Part shown: positions 1-5,926 of the stretch, in pieces
How positions within the stretch are numbered: the first letter of the stretch is position 1
Layout: each line of letters starts with the position of its first letter
Source of the DNA: an uncultured Planctomycetota bacterium
GTDB lineage: Bacteria; Planctomycetota; Phycisphaerae; Sedimentisphaerales; Anaerobacaceae
Assembly (NCBI GenBank): GCA_903927855.1
Contig: CAIYOL010000327.1
Span: 1 to 6,560 of the forward strand
Length of the DNA stretch: 6,560 bases
Direction of reading: 5' to 3'
Notes under the pieces: model-generated
Database searches by the model: none
Told to the model about the DNA's origin: nothing
Seen by the model: only the letters and a program-made list of their open reading frames with translations
Made by a program: the position numbers and the translations under genes

Positions 1-48
1 AAACGGCCTTTTTATCGGTCTTTTCTCTGCTGTTTCGCAATATCTATA

Positions 49-77
49 TTGTCGGACATTAACCTTGTCGGACATTA
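49..77. repeat. Tandem 13-bp direct repeat overlapping the trpB stop
   Basis: The 13-mer TTGTCGGACATTA occurs at 49-61 and again at 65-77, a period of 16 bp. The second copy contains the stop codon of the leftward trpB gene (TTA at 75-77, read as TAA). The match is exact. It could be a small local duplication just downstream of the gene, or a binding site. Nothing else is recognisable in 1-48, and I see no convincing terminator hairpin for trpB there. Confidence 0.6.
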
Positions 78-1463
78 CCATTTTCCAGTTTTTCTCGCCT
101 CGGCCTTAGGAAGATTTTTCAAGGGTGCGGTGAATTTTTCAAGGTCTTTTTGCGGCAACTCGTGATCGATAAGCTTTCCAGACATAAAGGCATCGTAACC
201 GGAGAGGTCCATAAGGCCGTGACCGCTATAGTTGAACAGGATAACTTTTTCTTTGCCTTCCTCTTTGGCTTTTGCGGCTTCGTCAATTACTGCTGCGATG
301 GCGTGACTTGTTTCGGGTGCGCAAATATAGCCTTCGGTCCTAGCCCAGGTGAGGGCGGCCTGATAGCATTTGGTCTGGGGATAGGCCTTTGGTTCAAGAA
401 GTCCTTCGACGATGGCCTGACAGACGAGTGGCGCCATACCGTGGTACCGCAGGCCTCCGGCGTGAATGGGCTCCGGGATAAAGGAGTGACCGAGTGTATA
501 CATGGCCAGAAGCGGGGTTGTGCAGGCAGTATCGCCGAAGTCGTAGGCGAAGGGGCCTCTCGTCATCGAGGGACAGGAGGTCGGCTCGATGGGCATAATT
601 TTGATATTAGCTCCGTTGATTTTATCGGCGACGAAGGGGAAAGACAGACCTGCGAAGTTGCTGCCGCCGCCAGCGCAACCGATAACGACGTCGACTTTCT
701 TTTCTCCGGCGAGTTTTAACTGCTTTTTGGCCTCGAGGCCGATGATTGTCTGATGCAGCATAACGTGATTAAGAACGCTGCCGAGCGAGTATCTTGTTTT
801 GCCTTCCTTGTCGGTAACGGCCTGCTCAATGGCTTCACTGATGGCGATTCCGAGTGAGCCGGGGGTGTTAGGCATTTCGGCGAGGATCTTTCTGCCGGCG
901 TTGGTTTCATTGCTTGGGCTTGCGACGCAGTTTGCACCCCAGACCTGCATCATAAGTTTTCTGAAGGGCTTCTGGTCAAAACTGATTCTGACCATAAAGA
1001 CTTTGCATTCAAGGCCAATCAGCTTGCAGGCGAAGGCCAGGGCACTGCCCCATTGTCCTGCGCCGGTTTCAGTTGTTAATCGTTTGATGCCGAACTGTTT
1101 GTTATACCAGGCCTGCGGGACGGCGGTGTTTGGCTTGTGGCTGCCGGGGGGGCTGGTGCTCTCATCCTTGTAATAAATATGGGCGGGGGTTTTCAGATGC
1201 CTTTCGAGATAAACGGCCCTTCTTAAGGGAGCGGGCCGCCATCTGTAAAGGATATCGATGATTTCTTCGGGGATGTCTATCCATTGCTTGGGGCTGACCT
1301 CCTGCTCGATGAGGTTCATCGGGAACACCGGTGCGAGCATTTCAGGACCAATGGGTTTGCCATCGGGGCCAAGCGGCGGCAGCAGAGGCGTAGGCAAATC
1401 GGCTGCGAGGTTATACCATTGTTTTGGGATGTCTTTTTCTTTGAGTTGAATTTTGACTTCCAT
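75..1463 (-). CDS. trpB: Tryptophan synthase beta chain, class II (TrpB2 type)
   Basis: This is a complete 462-residue PLP enzyme of the TrpB family, expected in the cytoplasm. Family knowledge: it condenses L-serine with indole to make tryptophan. The PLP-binding lysine is K110 in 'GSHKPNTA' (107-114). The catalytic glutamate is E132 in 'TETGAGQWG' (131-139). The glycine-rich loop that holds the cofactor phosphate is 'GCAGGGSN' (262-269). Further conserved pieces are 'APETSHA' (382-388) and 'NYSGHG' (411-416). The extended N-terminus before the core, the 'RPAPL' segment (76-80), and a length above the roughly 400 residues of classical TrpB1 point to the TrpB2 class, which often works without tight coupling to TrpA. 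The ATG start (CAT at 1461-1463) has a GGAG Shine-Dalgarno (1471-1474, minus strand) 7 nt upstream. No trpA or other trp gene is in view, so it may act in indole salvage or belong to a scattered pathway. The family call is firm; the TrpB2 subclass is likely. Confidence 0.95.
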   Translation of the reverse strand: MEVKIQLKEKDIPKQWYNLAADLPTPLLPPLGPDGKPIGPEMLAPVFPMNLIEQEVSPKQWIDIPEEIIDILYRWRPAPLRRAVYLERHLKTPAHIYYKDESTSPPGSHKPNTAVPQAWYNKQFGIKRLTTETGAGQWGSALAFACKLIGLECKVFMVRISFDQKPFRKLMMQVWGANCVASPSNETNAGRKILAEMPNTPGSLGIAISEAIEQAVTDKEGKTRYSLGSVLNHVMLHQTIIGLEAKKQLKLAGEKKVDVVIGCAGGGSNFAGLSFPFVADKINGANIKIMPIEPTSCPSMTRGPFAYDFGDTACTTPLLAMYTLGHSFIPEPIHAGGLRYHGMAPLVCQAIVEGLLEPKAYPQTKCYQAALTWARTEGYICAPETSHAIAAVIDEAAKAKEEGKEKVILFNYSGHGLMDLSGYDAFMSGKLIDHELPQKDLEKFTAPLKNLPKAEARKTGKW

Positions 1464-1539
1464 AATATTTCTCCAAATGAATTACAGTAGTGTTCAACCA
1501 GCTTATAAGACCTTTATAGGTAAAATATTAAGGTGCGGT

Positions 1540-1561
1540 TGTCAAGAGATTTATTTTGACA
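1540..1561. repeat. Inverted TTGACA pair
   Basis: TGTCAA at 1540-1545 and TTGACA at 1556-1561 form a perfect 6-bp inverted repeat with a 10-nt spacer. The left arm read on the minus strand is a consensus -35 box pointing at trpB, but no good -10 box lies at 16-18 nt; the nearest TATAAA is 21 nt away. The right arm has no -10 partner on the plus strand. It may be a regulator site or a weak trpB promoter element, or chance. Confidence 0.3.
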
Positions 1562-1660
1562 GAGAATAATACTGATTTCTCAAAATCACATTTTGCGGGC
1601 ACGGGCAGGTTTTATTATCACATCACGTCAAAACGGGTAATTGCGTGGTATCTTAATTCC

Positions 1661-1690
1661 TTGACAGGTAACGCCTAAATATGGTATAAA
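1661..1690 (+). promoter_or_regulatory. Sigma70-type promoter for the GH105-like gene
   Basis: A perfect -35 box TTGACA (1661-1666) is followed after 18 bp by a -10 box TATAAA (1685-1690). The -10 carries an extended TG motif (TG at 1682-1683, one base before the hexamer). Transcription would start near 1697, giving a leader of about 40 nt before the ATG at 1736. Both boxes and the spacing match housekeeping-sigma rules derived from other bacteria. Planctomycetal promoters are less well characterised, so this is a prediction. Confidence 0.7.
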
Positions 1691-1702
1691 TGCATATTTA
1701 GG
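1674..1702. promoter_or_regulatory. Perfect 9-bp inverted repeat over the -10 box (candidate operator)
   Basis: CCTAAATAT (1674-1682) and ATATTTAGG (1694-1702) are exact reverse complements separated by 11 nt, and the -10 box of the promoter lies in the spacer. The arm centres are 20 bp apart, about two helical turns, as expected for a dimeric repressor binding one face of the DNA. Binding would block RNA polymerase, so substrate-controlled repression of the downstream glycosidase is a reasonable inference. The regulator is not in this window. Confidence 0.55.
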
Positions 1703-1716
1703 GGGTGTTTTCTGTA

Positions 1717-1723
1717 AAAGGAG
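1717..1723 (+). promoter_or_regulatory. Shine-Dalgarno of the GH105-like gene
   Basis: AAAGGAG ends 12 nt before the ATG at 1736, a little farther than the usual 5-9 nt. It still supports this start, because the ATG opens directly into a clean signal peptide. Confidence 0.6.
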
Positions 1724-1735
1724 CCGGGTAAACAT

Positions 1736-3844
1736 ATGTTTCGTAAACTCGCCTATGTCGGACTATTGCTGATGGTTTTAACTTTGAGCCAGCCGGCGTT
1801 TGGCCAGGTTAGTCTCCTTGGTTCGTGGGTTACGGACACATCTCATACGAAGGAAGCCGGCAGCAATCGTTTACTAGTCGTGATTGGGCACGCTGAGGGC
1901 AACGCAGGAAGCGATACTTATCCTTATCTATCCACAGTAACTTACGGTGGGCAAACAATGACGAAAATCGCAGCTAAAACCCAAACGTGGAGCGGTTTAA
2001 CCCGAGCATACGTTGCTGTATTTATTCTTAACGAGGCCGGCGTTGCCGCCGCAAGCGGCAGCACCATCAGCGCAACATGGGGCGGCTCGCCAACTTCGAA
2101 TTCGTTAACAAGCGCATTTCTTGGGAATGTTGACCAGGCCAATCTTATCGGGGATTGTGCCGTTAACGGAGTAACAAATGCTGCCACAATAGCAACTTCA
2201 GCACTTTCCACTAGCAATGGAGATATGGTAATAGCGGGCGCTACCTGCACTGAAGCCGGAACATATTCACCAAACAACGGTTTTACAGAGGGAGCCGAAC
2301 CTAATATTTCAAGTGCGGACGGTTGCGTGGATTACAAGTCCGCAACCGGGGCCGCTGAAACACCAAGTGTAACACACTCCTCCGGTACGAATCGGCAGGC
2401 GATTATCGGTTTCGTAGTTCAGGCAATACTTGACTCGAACAAGGCCTCGCATCCGAGCCCCGGCAATGATATTAGCGGCGTTTCGGCTGCCGCCGGTTTG
2501 TCGTGGGACGCACCAACAGCATATACACCAACAAGCTATAACGTTTATTTCGGCACTAATTCCACCGTGCGCAGTAATCCGAAATATACGGTTTATACGA
2601 ACAGTTACGACCCGCCGGGCTACCTTGCGGAAGAGACAACTTATTACTGGGCGGCTGATTCGAACAATGCGGGGACGATATATACCGGTGATAACTGGAG
2701 TTTTACGACTTATGTTCCGGTCGATGGAAACCTCGTAGCGAATTATATTATAAGTGTGCCGCTTACAACCCATTACGCATCTGCCTTTTCTTACTACGGG
2801 GTGCTTTTATATTCTGAAGTAACAGGAAATACGGCACTAAAGAACAGCATCATTGCCGCTTTTCCATCTTCTTATTACACAGGTGCACAATTGCCACCAG
2901 CAACCAACCAAGATGACTGTGCGTACGGGGTACTCCCATTTGAGCTATACCGCCAGACCGGTGATGCCAATTACCTTACATCGGCACTATATTTAGCAGA
3001 TACGGAATTTGCAAATCCGCGTCCCGATGGTTTGGCCAATAACAATTATACGCGGTTCTGGATAGATGATTTGTATATGATTGGCTCGCTTCAGGCGCAG
3101 GCCTATAAGTCCATGGGAAATATTGATTACGCCAACCATGCAACTGCCCAGCTTTTAGGATATATGGGAGAAGTGGTAGATTTGCAGCAGCCAAACGGTC
3201 TTTTTTACCACACAACAAGCGTTCCGATTCACTGGGGCCGGGGCAACGGCTGGGTGGCAGCAGCGATGACGGAGGTATTGCTGGCTATTCCGGAAGACGA
3301 CCCGAACCGTCCGTTGCTGCTTACCAAATATCAGAATATGATGGCAGGCCTGGTCGCATGCCAGGGTGCAAGCGGGATGTGGTATCAGGTGCTTGATATG
3401 GGCAGCGACCCCCGTAACTGGACGGAGACATCTTGTACGGGTATGTTTGTCTTTGCGCTGGCGACCGGAGTAAAAGAAGGGTGGCTTCCTGAGGTTCCAT
3501 ACAAAAAGGCTGCTTTGGACGGCTGGGCCGCTCTGGCAAATTATGTGGACTCACAAGGTCGGACTTTACAAGTCTGCATGTGGATAAGTGCGACCAATAA
3601 TCTGCGGTATTACTTTGACCGGGAGAGAGAAACCGGCAATACCCATGCTCAATCGGCGGTTATATGGGCGGCGACAGCGATAAAACGACTGAATCAGGAA
3701 GCTGATGTTGACTATAATGACCTGAAGGTGTTGACTGGCAATTGGCTGGGTGATGCGCCGACTGCGGACATTTTCCCATCCGGCGGTGATGGCATAGTCA
3801 ATTTCCTGGATTTTGCCGAGCTTGCCAAAGACTGGCTGAAGTAG
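1736..3844 (+). CDS. Secreted GH105-like glycoside hydrolase with Fn3-like and dockerin-like modules
   Basis: This complete 702-residue protein is exported. Residues 1-23 form a signal peptide: basic start, hydrophobic core, cleavage probably after 'AFG'. Residues 24-230 form a beta-rich domain ('GSNRLLVVIG', 'VTYGGQTMTKIA') that I cannot name. Residues about 236-327 are an Fn3-like module ('LSWDAPTAYTPTSYNVYFGT', 'TTYYWAADS', 'WSFTT'). Residues about 345-652 look like the alpha/alpha-barrel of GH105/GH88 enzymes (YteR type): 'FWIDDLYM' (441-448, with D444 the likely catalytic acid), 'HWGRGNGW' (499-506) and 'ETSCTGMF' (564-571). Such enzymes remove unsaturated uronic acids left by polysaccharide lyases on rhamnogalacturonan, ulvan or similar chains; the substrate here cannot be told. 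Residues about 651-702 are a dockerin-like pair ending 'GDGIVNFLDFAELAKDWL'. Several calcium positions are lost: in the last loop positions 1 and 3 are P681 and G683, and the first loop keeps only D659 and D662. The barrel is somewhat short for GH105. The gene has its own promoter and operator-like site and stands alone. Fold call good, exact activity uncertain. Confidence 0.85.
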   Translation: MFRKLAYVGLLLMVLTLSQPAFGQVSLLGSWVTDTSHTKEAGSNRLLVVIGHAEGNAGSDTYPYLSTVTYGGQTMTKIAAKTQTWSGLTRAYVAVFILNEAGVAAASGSTISATWGGSPTSNSLTSAFLGNVDQANLIGDCAVNGVTNAATIATSALSTSNGDMVIAGATCTEAGTYSPNNGFTEGAEPNISSADGCVDYKSATGAAETPSVTHSSGTNRQAIIGFVVQAILDSNKASHPSPGNDISGVSAAAGLSWDAPTAYTPTSYNVYFGTNSTVRSNPKYTVYTNSYDPPGYLAEETTYYWAADSNNAGTIYTGDNWSFTTYVPVDGNLVANYIISVPLTTHYASAFSYYGVLLYSEVTGNTALKNSIIAAFPSSYYTGAQLPPATNQDDCAYGVLPFELYRQTGDANYLTSALYLADTEFANPRPDGLANNNYTRFWIDDLYMIGSLQAQAYKSMGNIDYANHATAQLLGYMGEVVDLQQPNGLFYHTTSVPIHWGRGNGWVAAAMTEVLLAIPEDDPNRPLLLTKYQNMMAGLVACQGASGMWYQVLDMGSDPRNWTETSCTGMFVFALATGVKEGWLPEVPYKKAALDGWAALANYVDSQGRTLQVCMWISATNNLRYYFDRERETGNTHAQSAVIWAATAIKRLNQEADVDYNDLKVLTGNWLGDAPTADIFPSGGDGIVNFLDFAELAKDWLK

Positions 3845-3875
3845 GTCGTTTTCGTAGATTCATTTCCGGAAAATC

Positions 3876-3898
3876 ATCCGACCCTTAGGGGGATTTTT
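3876..3898 (+). terminator. Possible rho-independent terminator after the GH105-like gene
   Basis: The RNA can fold as AUCC (3876-3879), bulged GA, CCC (3882-3884), loop UUA, GGG (3888-3890), GGAU (3891-3894), followed directly by UUUU (3895-3898). That is seven pairs with a 2-nt bulge and a tight 3-nt loop, 32 nt after the TAG stop. The bulge and short loop make it imperfect. Its place between the hydrolase stop and the rarA promoter supports the call. Confidence 0.4.
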
Positions 3899-3940
3899 CA
3901 CGTCAGAGCCGTATGCGCTGGAATAACACAAAATTGCGAG

Positions 3941-3946
3941 TATAAT
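3941..3946 (+). promoter_or_regulatory. Consensus -10 box of the rarA operon
   Basis: A perfect TATAAT lies 8 nt before the ATG at 3955. The hexamer 17 bp upstream, CTGGAA (3918-3923), matches only three of six -35 positions. A -10 box at this distance would place the transcript start at or next to the ATG, which fits the lack of a clear Shine-Dalgarno in 3925-3954. Confidence 0.5.
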
Positions 3947-3954
3947 GTTTGTCG

Positions 3955-5343
3955 ATGGCAGAAGGTTTGGACAGAAAGACGTTGTTTAGCGCGGCCGAGA
4001 AGGCGAAAATGGCGGCGGCGGAGCCGTTGGCGGTTCGGATGCGGCCGCGGACGTTAGATGAGTTCGCGGGGCAGAAGCACTTTATCGGAGAGGGGAAGTT
4101 ATTAAGGCGGATTTTAGAAGCGGACCGGCCGAGCAGTTTGATTTTCTATGGACCGCCCGGAACAGGCAAGACGTCGCTGGCAATGGTGATAGCCAATCAT
4201 ACCAAGGCGAAATTCCATTATCTAAGTGCACCGGCGGCGAGCGTGAAGGACATTCGTGACGTGATAGCGGAGGCGAAGGACAGGTTAGCGACAGCGGGGG
4301 CGCGGACGGTGCTTTTTATCGATGAGATTCACCGGTTCAACCGGGCGCAGCAGGACGTACTTTTGGATGATGTGGAATCTGGGGTTTTGCTTTTTATTGG
4401 TGCGACGACGGAGAACCCTTTTTTTGCGGTCAATTCACCGTTGATTTCCCGCAGCACCGTATTTGCTTTTGAGCCGCTTAGCGAGGAAGACATTTTGCAA
4501 TTGCTGAAAACCGCCGTTGCCGACAAGGAGCGGGGGCTTGGCAAATTTGACGTTGAGGCGGAGGAAAAGGCCTTGAAATTTCTGGCGGTGATGAGCGACG
4601 GCGATGCGCGAAGGGCGCTGACAGCACTGGAGGTGGGGGTGTTATCTCAGGCGGCCCGTCGGGCGGGAAAAGGGATAAAATTTAATCTGGAAGTTGCAAA
4701 AGAGTCGATACAACAGAAGACAATTGAGTATGACGGCACAGGCGATACACACTATGATTTGGCCAGCGCCTTTCAGAAGAGTATGCGAGGCAGCGATCCT
4801 GATGCGACTATTTATTGGCTTGCGAGGATGATAGCAGGGGGAGAGGACACGCGTTTTATTGCGCGTCGGATAGCGGTATGTGCGGCTGAAGATGTCGGGA
4901 ATGCCGACCCAATGGCGACGGTTTTGGCGGCAGCGGCCGTTCAGATATCCGAATTTGTGGGCTTACCTGAGGCGCAATTGGCGTTGGCACAGGCGGCTAT
5001 ATATGTTGCGTGTGCGCCAAAATCGAATGCGGCGGCTTCGGCCATCTGGAGCGCGGTCAGCGACGTAAAGTCGCAGAAAACGATAGCGGTGCCAAAGCAT
5101 TTGAAGGATAGCCACTACCGGAGCGCAAAGAAGCTGGGTTTTGGGACGGATTACAAGTATCCGCACGATTTTAAGGACGGCTTCGTGTCGCAGGAGTATC
5201 TGCCGGCGGCTTTGAAAAAAAAATATTACGACCCAAAAGAGGCCGGGTATGAAAAAAATATCAAGCTCTATTTACAAAAGCTGGAAACCTTGATACAAAA
5301 TAGCAAAAATGTCCCAAAGGATTCGGGAAATAAGGACAGGTGA
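3955..5343 (+). CDS. rarA: Replication-associated recombination protein A (RarA/MgsA), AAA+ ATPase
   Basis: RarA is a cytoplasmic clamp-loader-like AAA+ ATPase (bacterial MgsA, eukaryotic WRNIP1) that acts at stalled or gapped replication forks. Numbered from a TTG at 3949 (from the ATG at 3955, subtract 2), the landmarks are: Walker A 'GPPGTGKT' (68-75), Walker B 'VLFIDEIH' (121-128), sensor 1 'GATTENP' (151-157), arginine finger R168 in 'SPLISRS', and sensor 2 in 'GDARRALTALE' (218-228). The conserved C-terminal tetramerisation region follows, with 'YDGTGDTHYDLASAFQKSMRGSD' split by conserved basic and acidic positions, then 'ARRIAVCAAEDVGNADP' and 'VPKHLKDSHY'. Length (462 residues) and domain order are normal for the family. 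The only starts after the in-frame TAA at 3943 are TTG 3949 and ATG 3955; I prefer the ATG because the TATAAT box leaves almost no leader. The stop TGA (5341-5343) directly abuts the next ATG, so it is the first gene of an operon. Confidence 0.95.
   Translation: MAEGLDRKTLFSAAEKAKMAAAEPLAVRMRPRTLDEFAGQKHFIGEGKLLRRILEADRPSSLIFYGPPGTGKTSLAMVIANHTKAKFHYLSAPAASVKDIRDVIAEAKDRLATAGARTVLFIDEIHRFNRAQQDVLLDDVESGVLLFIGATTENPFFAVNSPLISRSTVFAFEPLSEEDILQLLKTAVADKERGLGKFDVEAEEKALKFLAVMSDGDARRALTALEVGVLSQAARRAGKGIKFNLEVAKESIQQKTIEYDGTGDTHYDLASAFQKSMRGSDPDATIYWLARMIAGGEDTRFIARRIAVCAAEDVGNADPMATVLAAAAVQISEFVGLPEAQLALAQAAIYVACAPKSNAAASAIWSAVSDVKSQKTIAVPKHLKDSHYRSAKKLGFGTDYKYPHDFKDGFVSQEYLPAALKKKYYDPKEAGYEKNIKLYLQKLETLIQNSKNVPKDSGNKDR
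5332..5336 (+). promoter_or_regulatory. Shine-Dalgarno of the cyclo-ligase gene, inside rarA
   Basis: AAGGA lies within the last codons of rarA and ends 7 nt before the ATG at 5344. Since the rarA stop and this ATG are adjacent (TGAATG), ribosomes finishing rarA are well placed to start the next gene. Confidence 0.55.
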
Positions 5344-5925
5344 ATGGATAAAGAGCAATTGCGAAGTGAATTACAGAAGCGTCTGCTTGCGATGCCGCCG
5401 GAACAAAGAAACGAAAAAAGCCACAGAGCTTGCCAGAACTTGATTTCGACACCAAAATTTCAAGGTGCGTCATCGATTATGATGTATTTACCACTGCCGC
5501 ATGAGGTGGACACTTCCGAGGCGATACTTCATGCCTGGCAGTTAGGCAAGACGGTTGCGGTCCCGAAGATTTCTTGGCAGCAAAGGCGTATGATAGCGGT
5601 GGAGATAAATTCGCTGGAGACCGGTTTTTCGACGTCCGATTTTGGACTGCGCAATCCTATGACTGGTGCGCCAATGCCGTTTGAAGAGATTGATTTGGTG
5701 GTTACCCCCGCGCTGGGATTTGACAGGGAAGGCAATCGGCTCGGTCGCGGCGGCTCTTATTATGACAGGTTTTTCGCCGACGAGAAATTTAGGGCGTCCA
5801 AATGCGGCTTTGCTTTCACAGAACAGGTGGTTGACTCGATACCTGTGGATTCGACGGACGTTCCGGTAGATTTTTTAGTGACCGATGAAGAGATAATGTA
5901 TTTTAACAACCAAGAAGGAGAATAA
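5344..5925 (+). CDS. fau: 5-formyltetrahydrofolate cyclo-ligase (MTHFS)
   Basis: This complete 193-residue cytoplasmic enzyme uses ATP to convert 5-formyl-tetrahydrofolate to 5,10-methenyl-tetrahydrofolate, returning the stored or inhibitory folate to the one-carbon pool. The family pattern is clear: a basic N-terminal helix, 'YLPLPHEVDTSEAI' (48-61) with folate-site acidic residues E54 and D56, 'GKTVAVPKI' (68-76), 'FGLRNP' (100-105) in place of the more common GIREP, 'DLVVTPALGFD' (117-127), and the ATP/phosphate loop 'NRLGRGGSYYDRF' (131-143). It ends with 'DVPVDFLVTDEE' (172-183). Length is typical for the family. It is the second gene of the operon, starting immediately after the rarA stop. 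The next ATG follows its TAA after one base. The symbol is the E. coli name (also ygfA). Confidence 0.94.
   Translation: MDKEQLRSELQKRLLAMPPEQRNEKSHRACQNLISTPKFQGASSIMMYLPLPHEVDTSEAILHAWQLGKTVAVPKISWQQRRMIAVEINSLETGFSTSDFGLRNPMTGAPMPFEEIDLVVTPALGFDREGNRLGRGGSYYDRFFADEKFRASKCGFAFTEQVVDSIPVDSTDVPVDFLVTDEEIMYFNNQEGE
5915..5920 (+). promoter_or_regulatory. Strong Shine-Dalgarno of the LysM gene
   Basis: AAGGAG, within the last codons of the cyclo-ligase gene, is 6 nt before the ATG at 5927. Its near-ideal sequence and spacing fix the start of the third gene. Confidence 0.75.
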
Positions 5926-5926
5926 A

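Larger units (their letters stand above)
1464..1735. other. Divergent intergenic region, trpB / secreted hydrolase
   Basis: This 272-bp stretch separates two divergent genes, so it should hold both promoters. Visible in it are the Shine-Dalgarno of trpB on the left and, on the right, a good promoter, a palindrome over its -10 box and a Shine-Dalgarno for the hydrolase. There is also an inverted TTGACA pair (TGTCAA 1540-1545, TTGACA 1556-1561), the palindrome CTTATAAG (1502-1509), and the small AT-rich inverted repeat CAAAAT-CAC-ATTTTG (1581-1595). I see no open reading frame or RNA gene here. Confidence 0.6.

Noticed and set aside
1..48. Left edge, checked for a trpB terminator or another gene
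   Set aside because: Only loosely related CGGCC/CGGTC stretches followed by T runs are present. They do not form a sound hairpin, and no open frame can be supported.
150..719. Plus-strand open frame of 189 codons opposite trpB
   Set aside because: It lies wholly antisense to a well-conserved gene, has a Cys/Gly-rich translation without recognisable motifs, and no Shine-Dalgarno that I can see. It is a shadow frame.
1513..1545. Promoter for trpB made of TTGACA (minus strand, 1540-1545) and TATAAA (1513-1518)
   Set aside because: The spacer is 21 bp, too long for a normal sigma70 promoter, and no better -10 box lies at 16-18 bp. The -35 match alone is not enough.
1581..1595. CAAAAT-CAC-ATTTTG hairpin as a terminator or riboswitch element
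   Set aside because: It has only six weak AT-rich pairs and no U-tract, and it lies upstream of the promoter rather than in a leader. It is too weak to call.
2309..2773. Minus-strand open frame of 154 codons opposite the hydrolase Fn3-like region
   Set aside because: The translation is rich in Arg, Ile and Cys without domain character, and it overlaps a clear coding region on the other strand.
5215..5258. Runs of nine and seven A near the end of rarA as possible slippage sites
   Set aside because: Both encode lysines in normal frame (Leu-Lys-Lys-Lys-Tyr, and Glu-Lys-Asn), and the protein reads through at typical family length. Nothing suggests programmed slippage.
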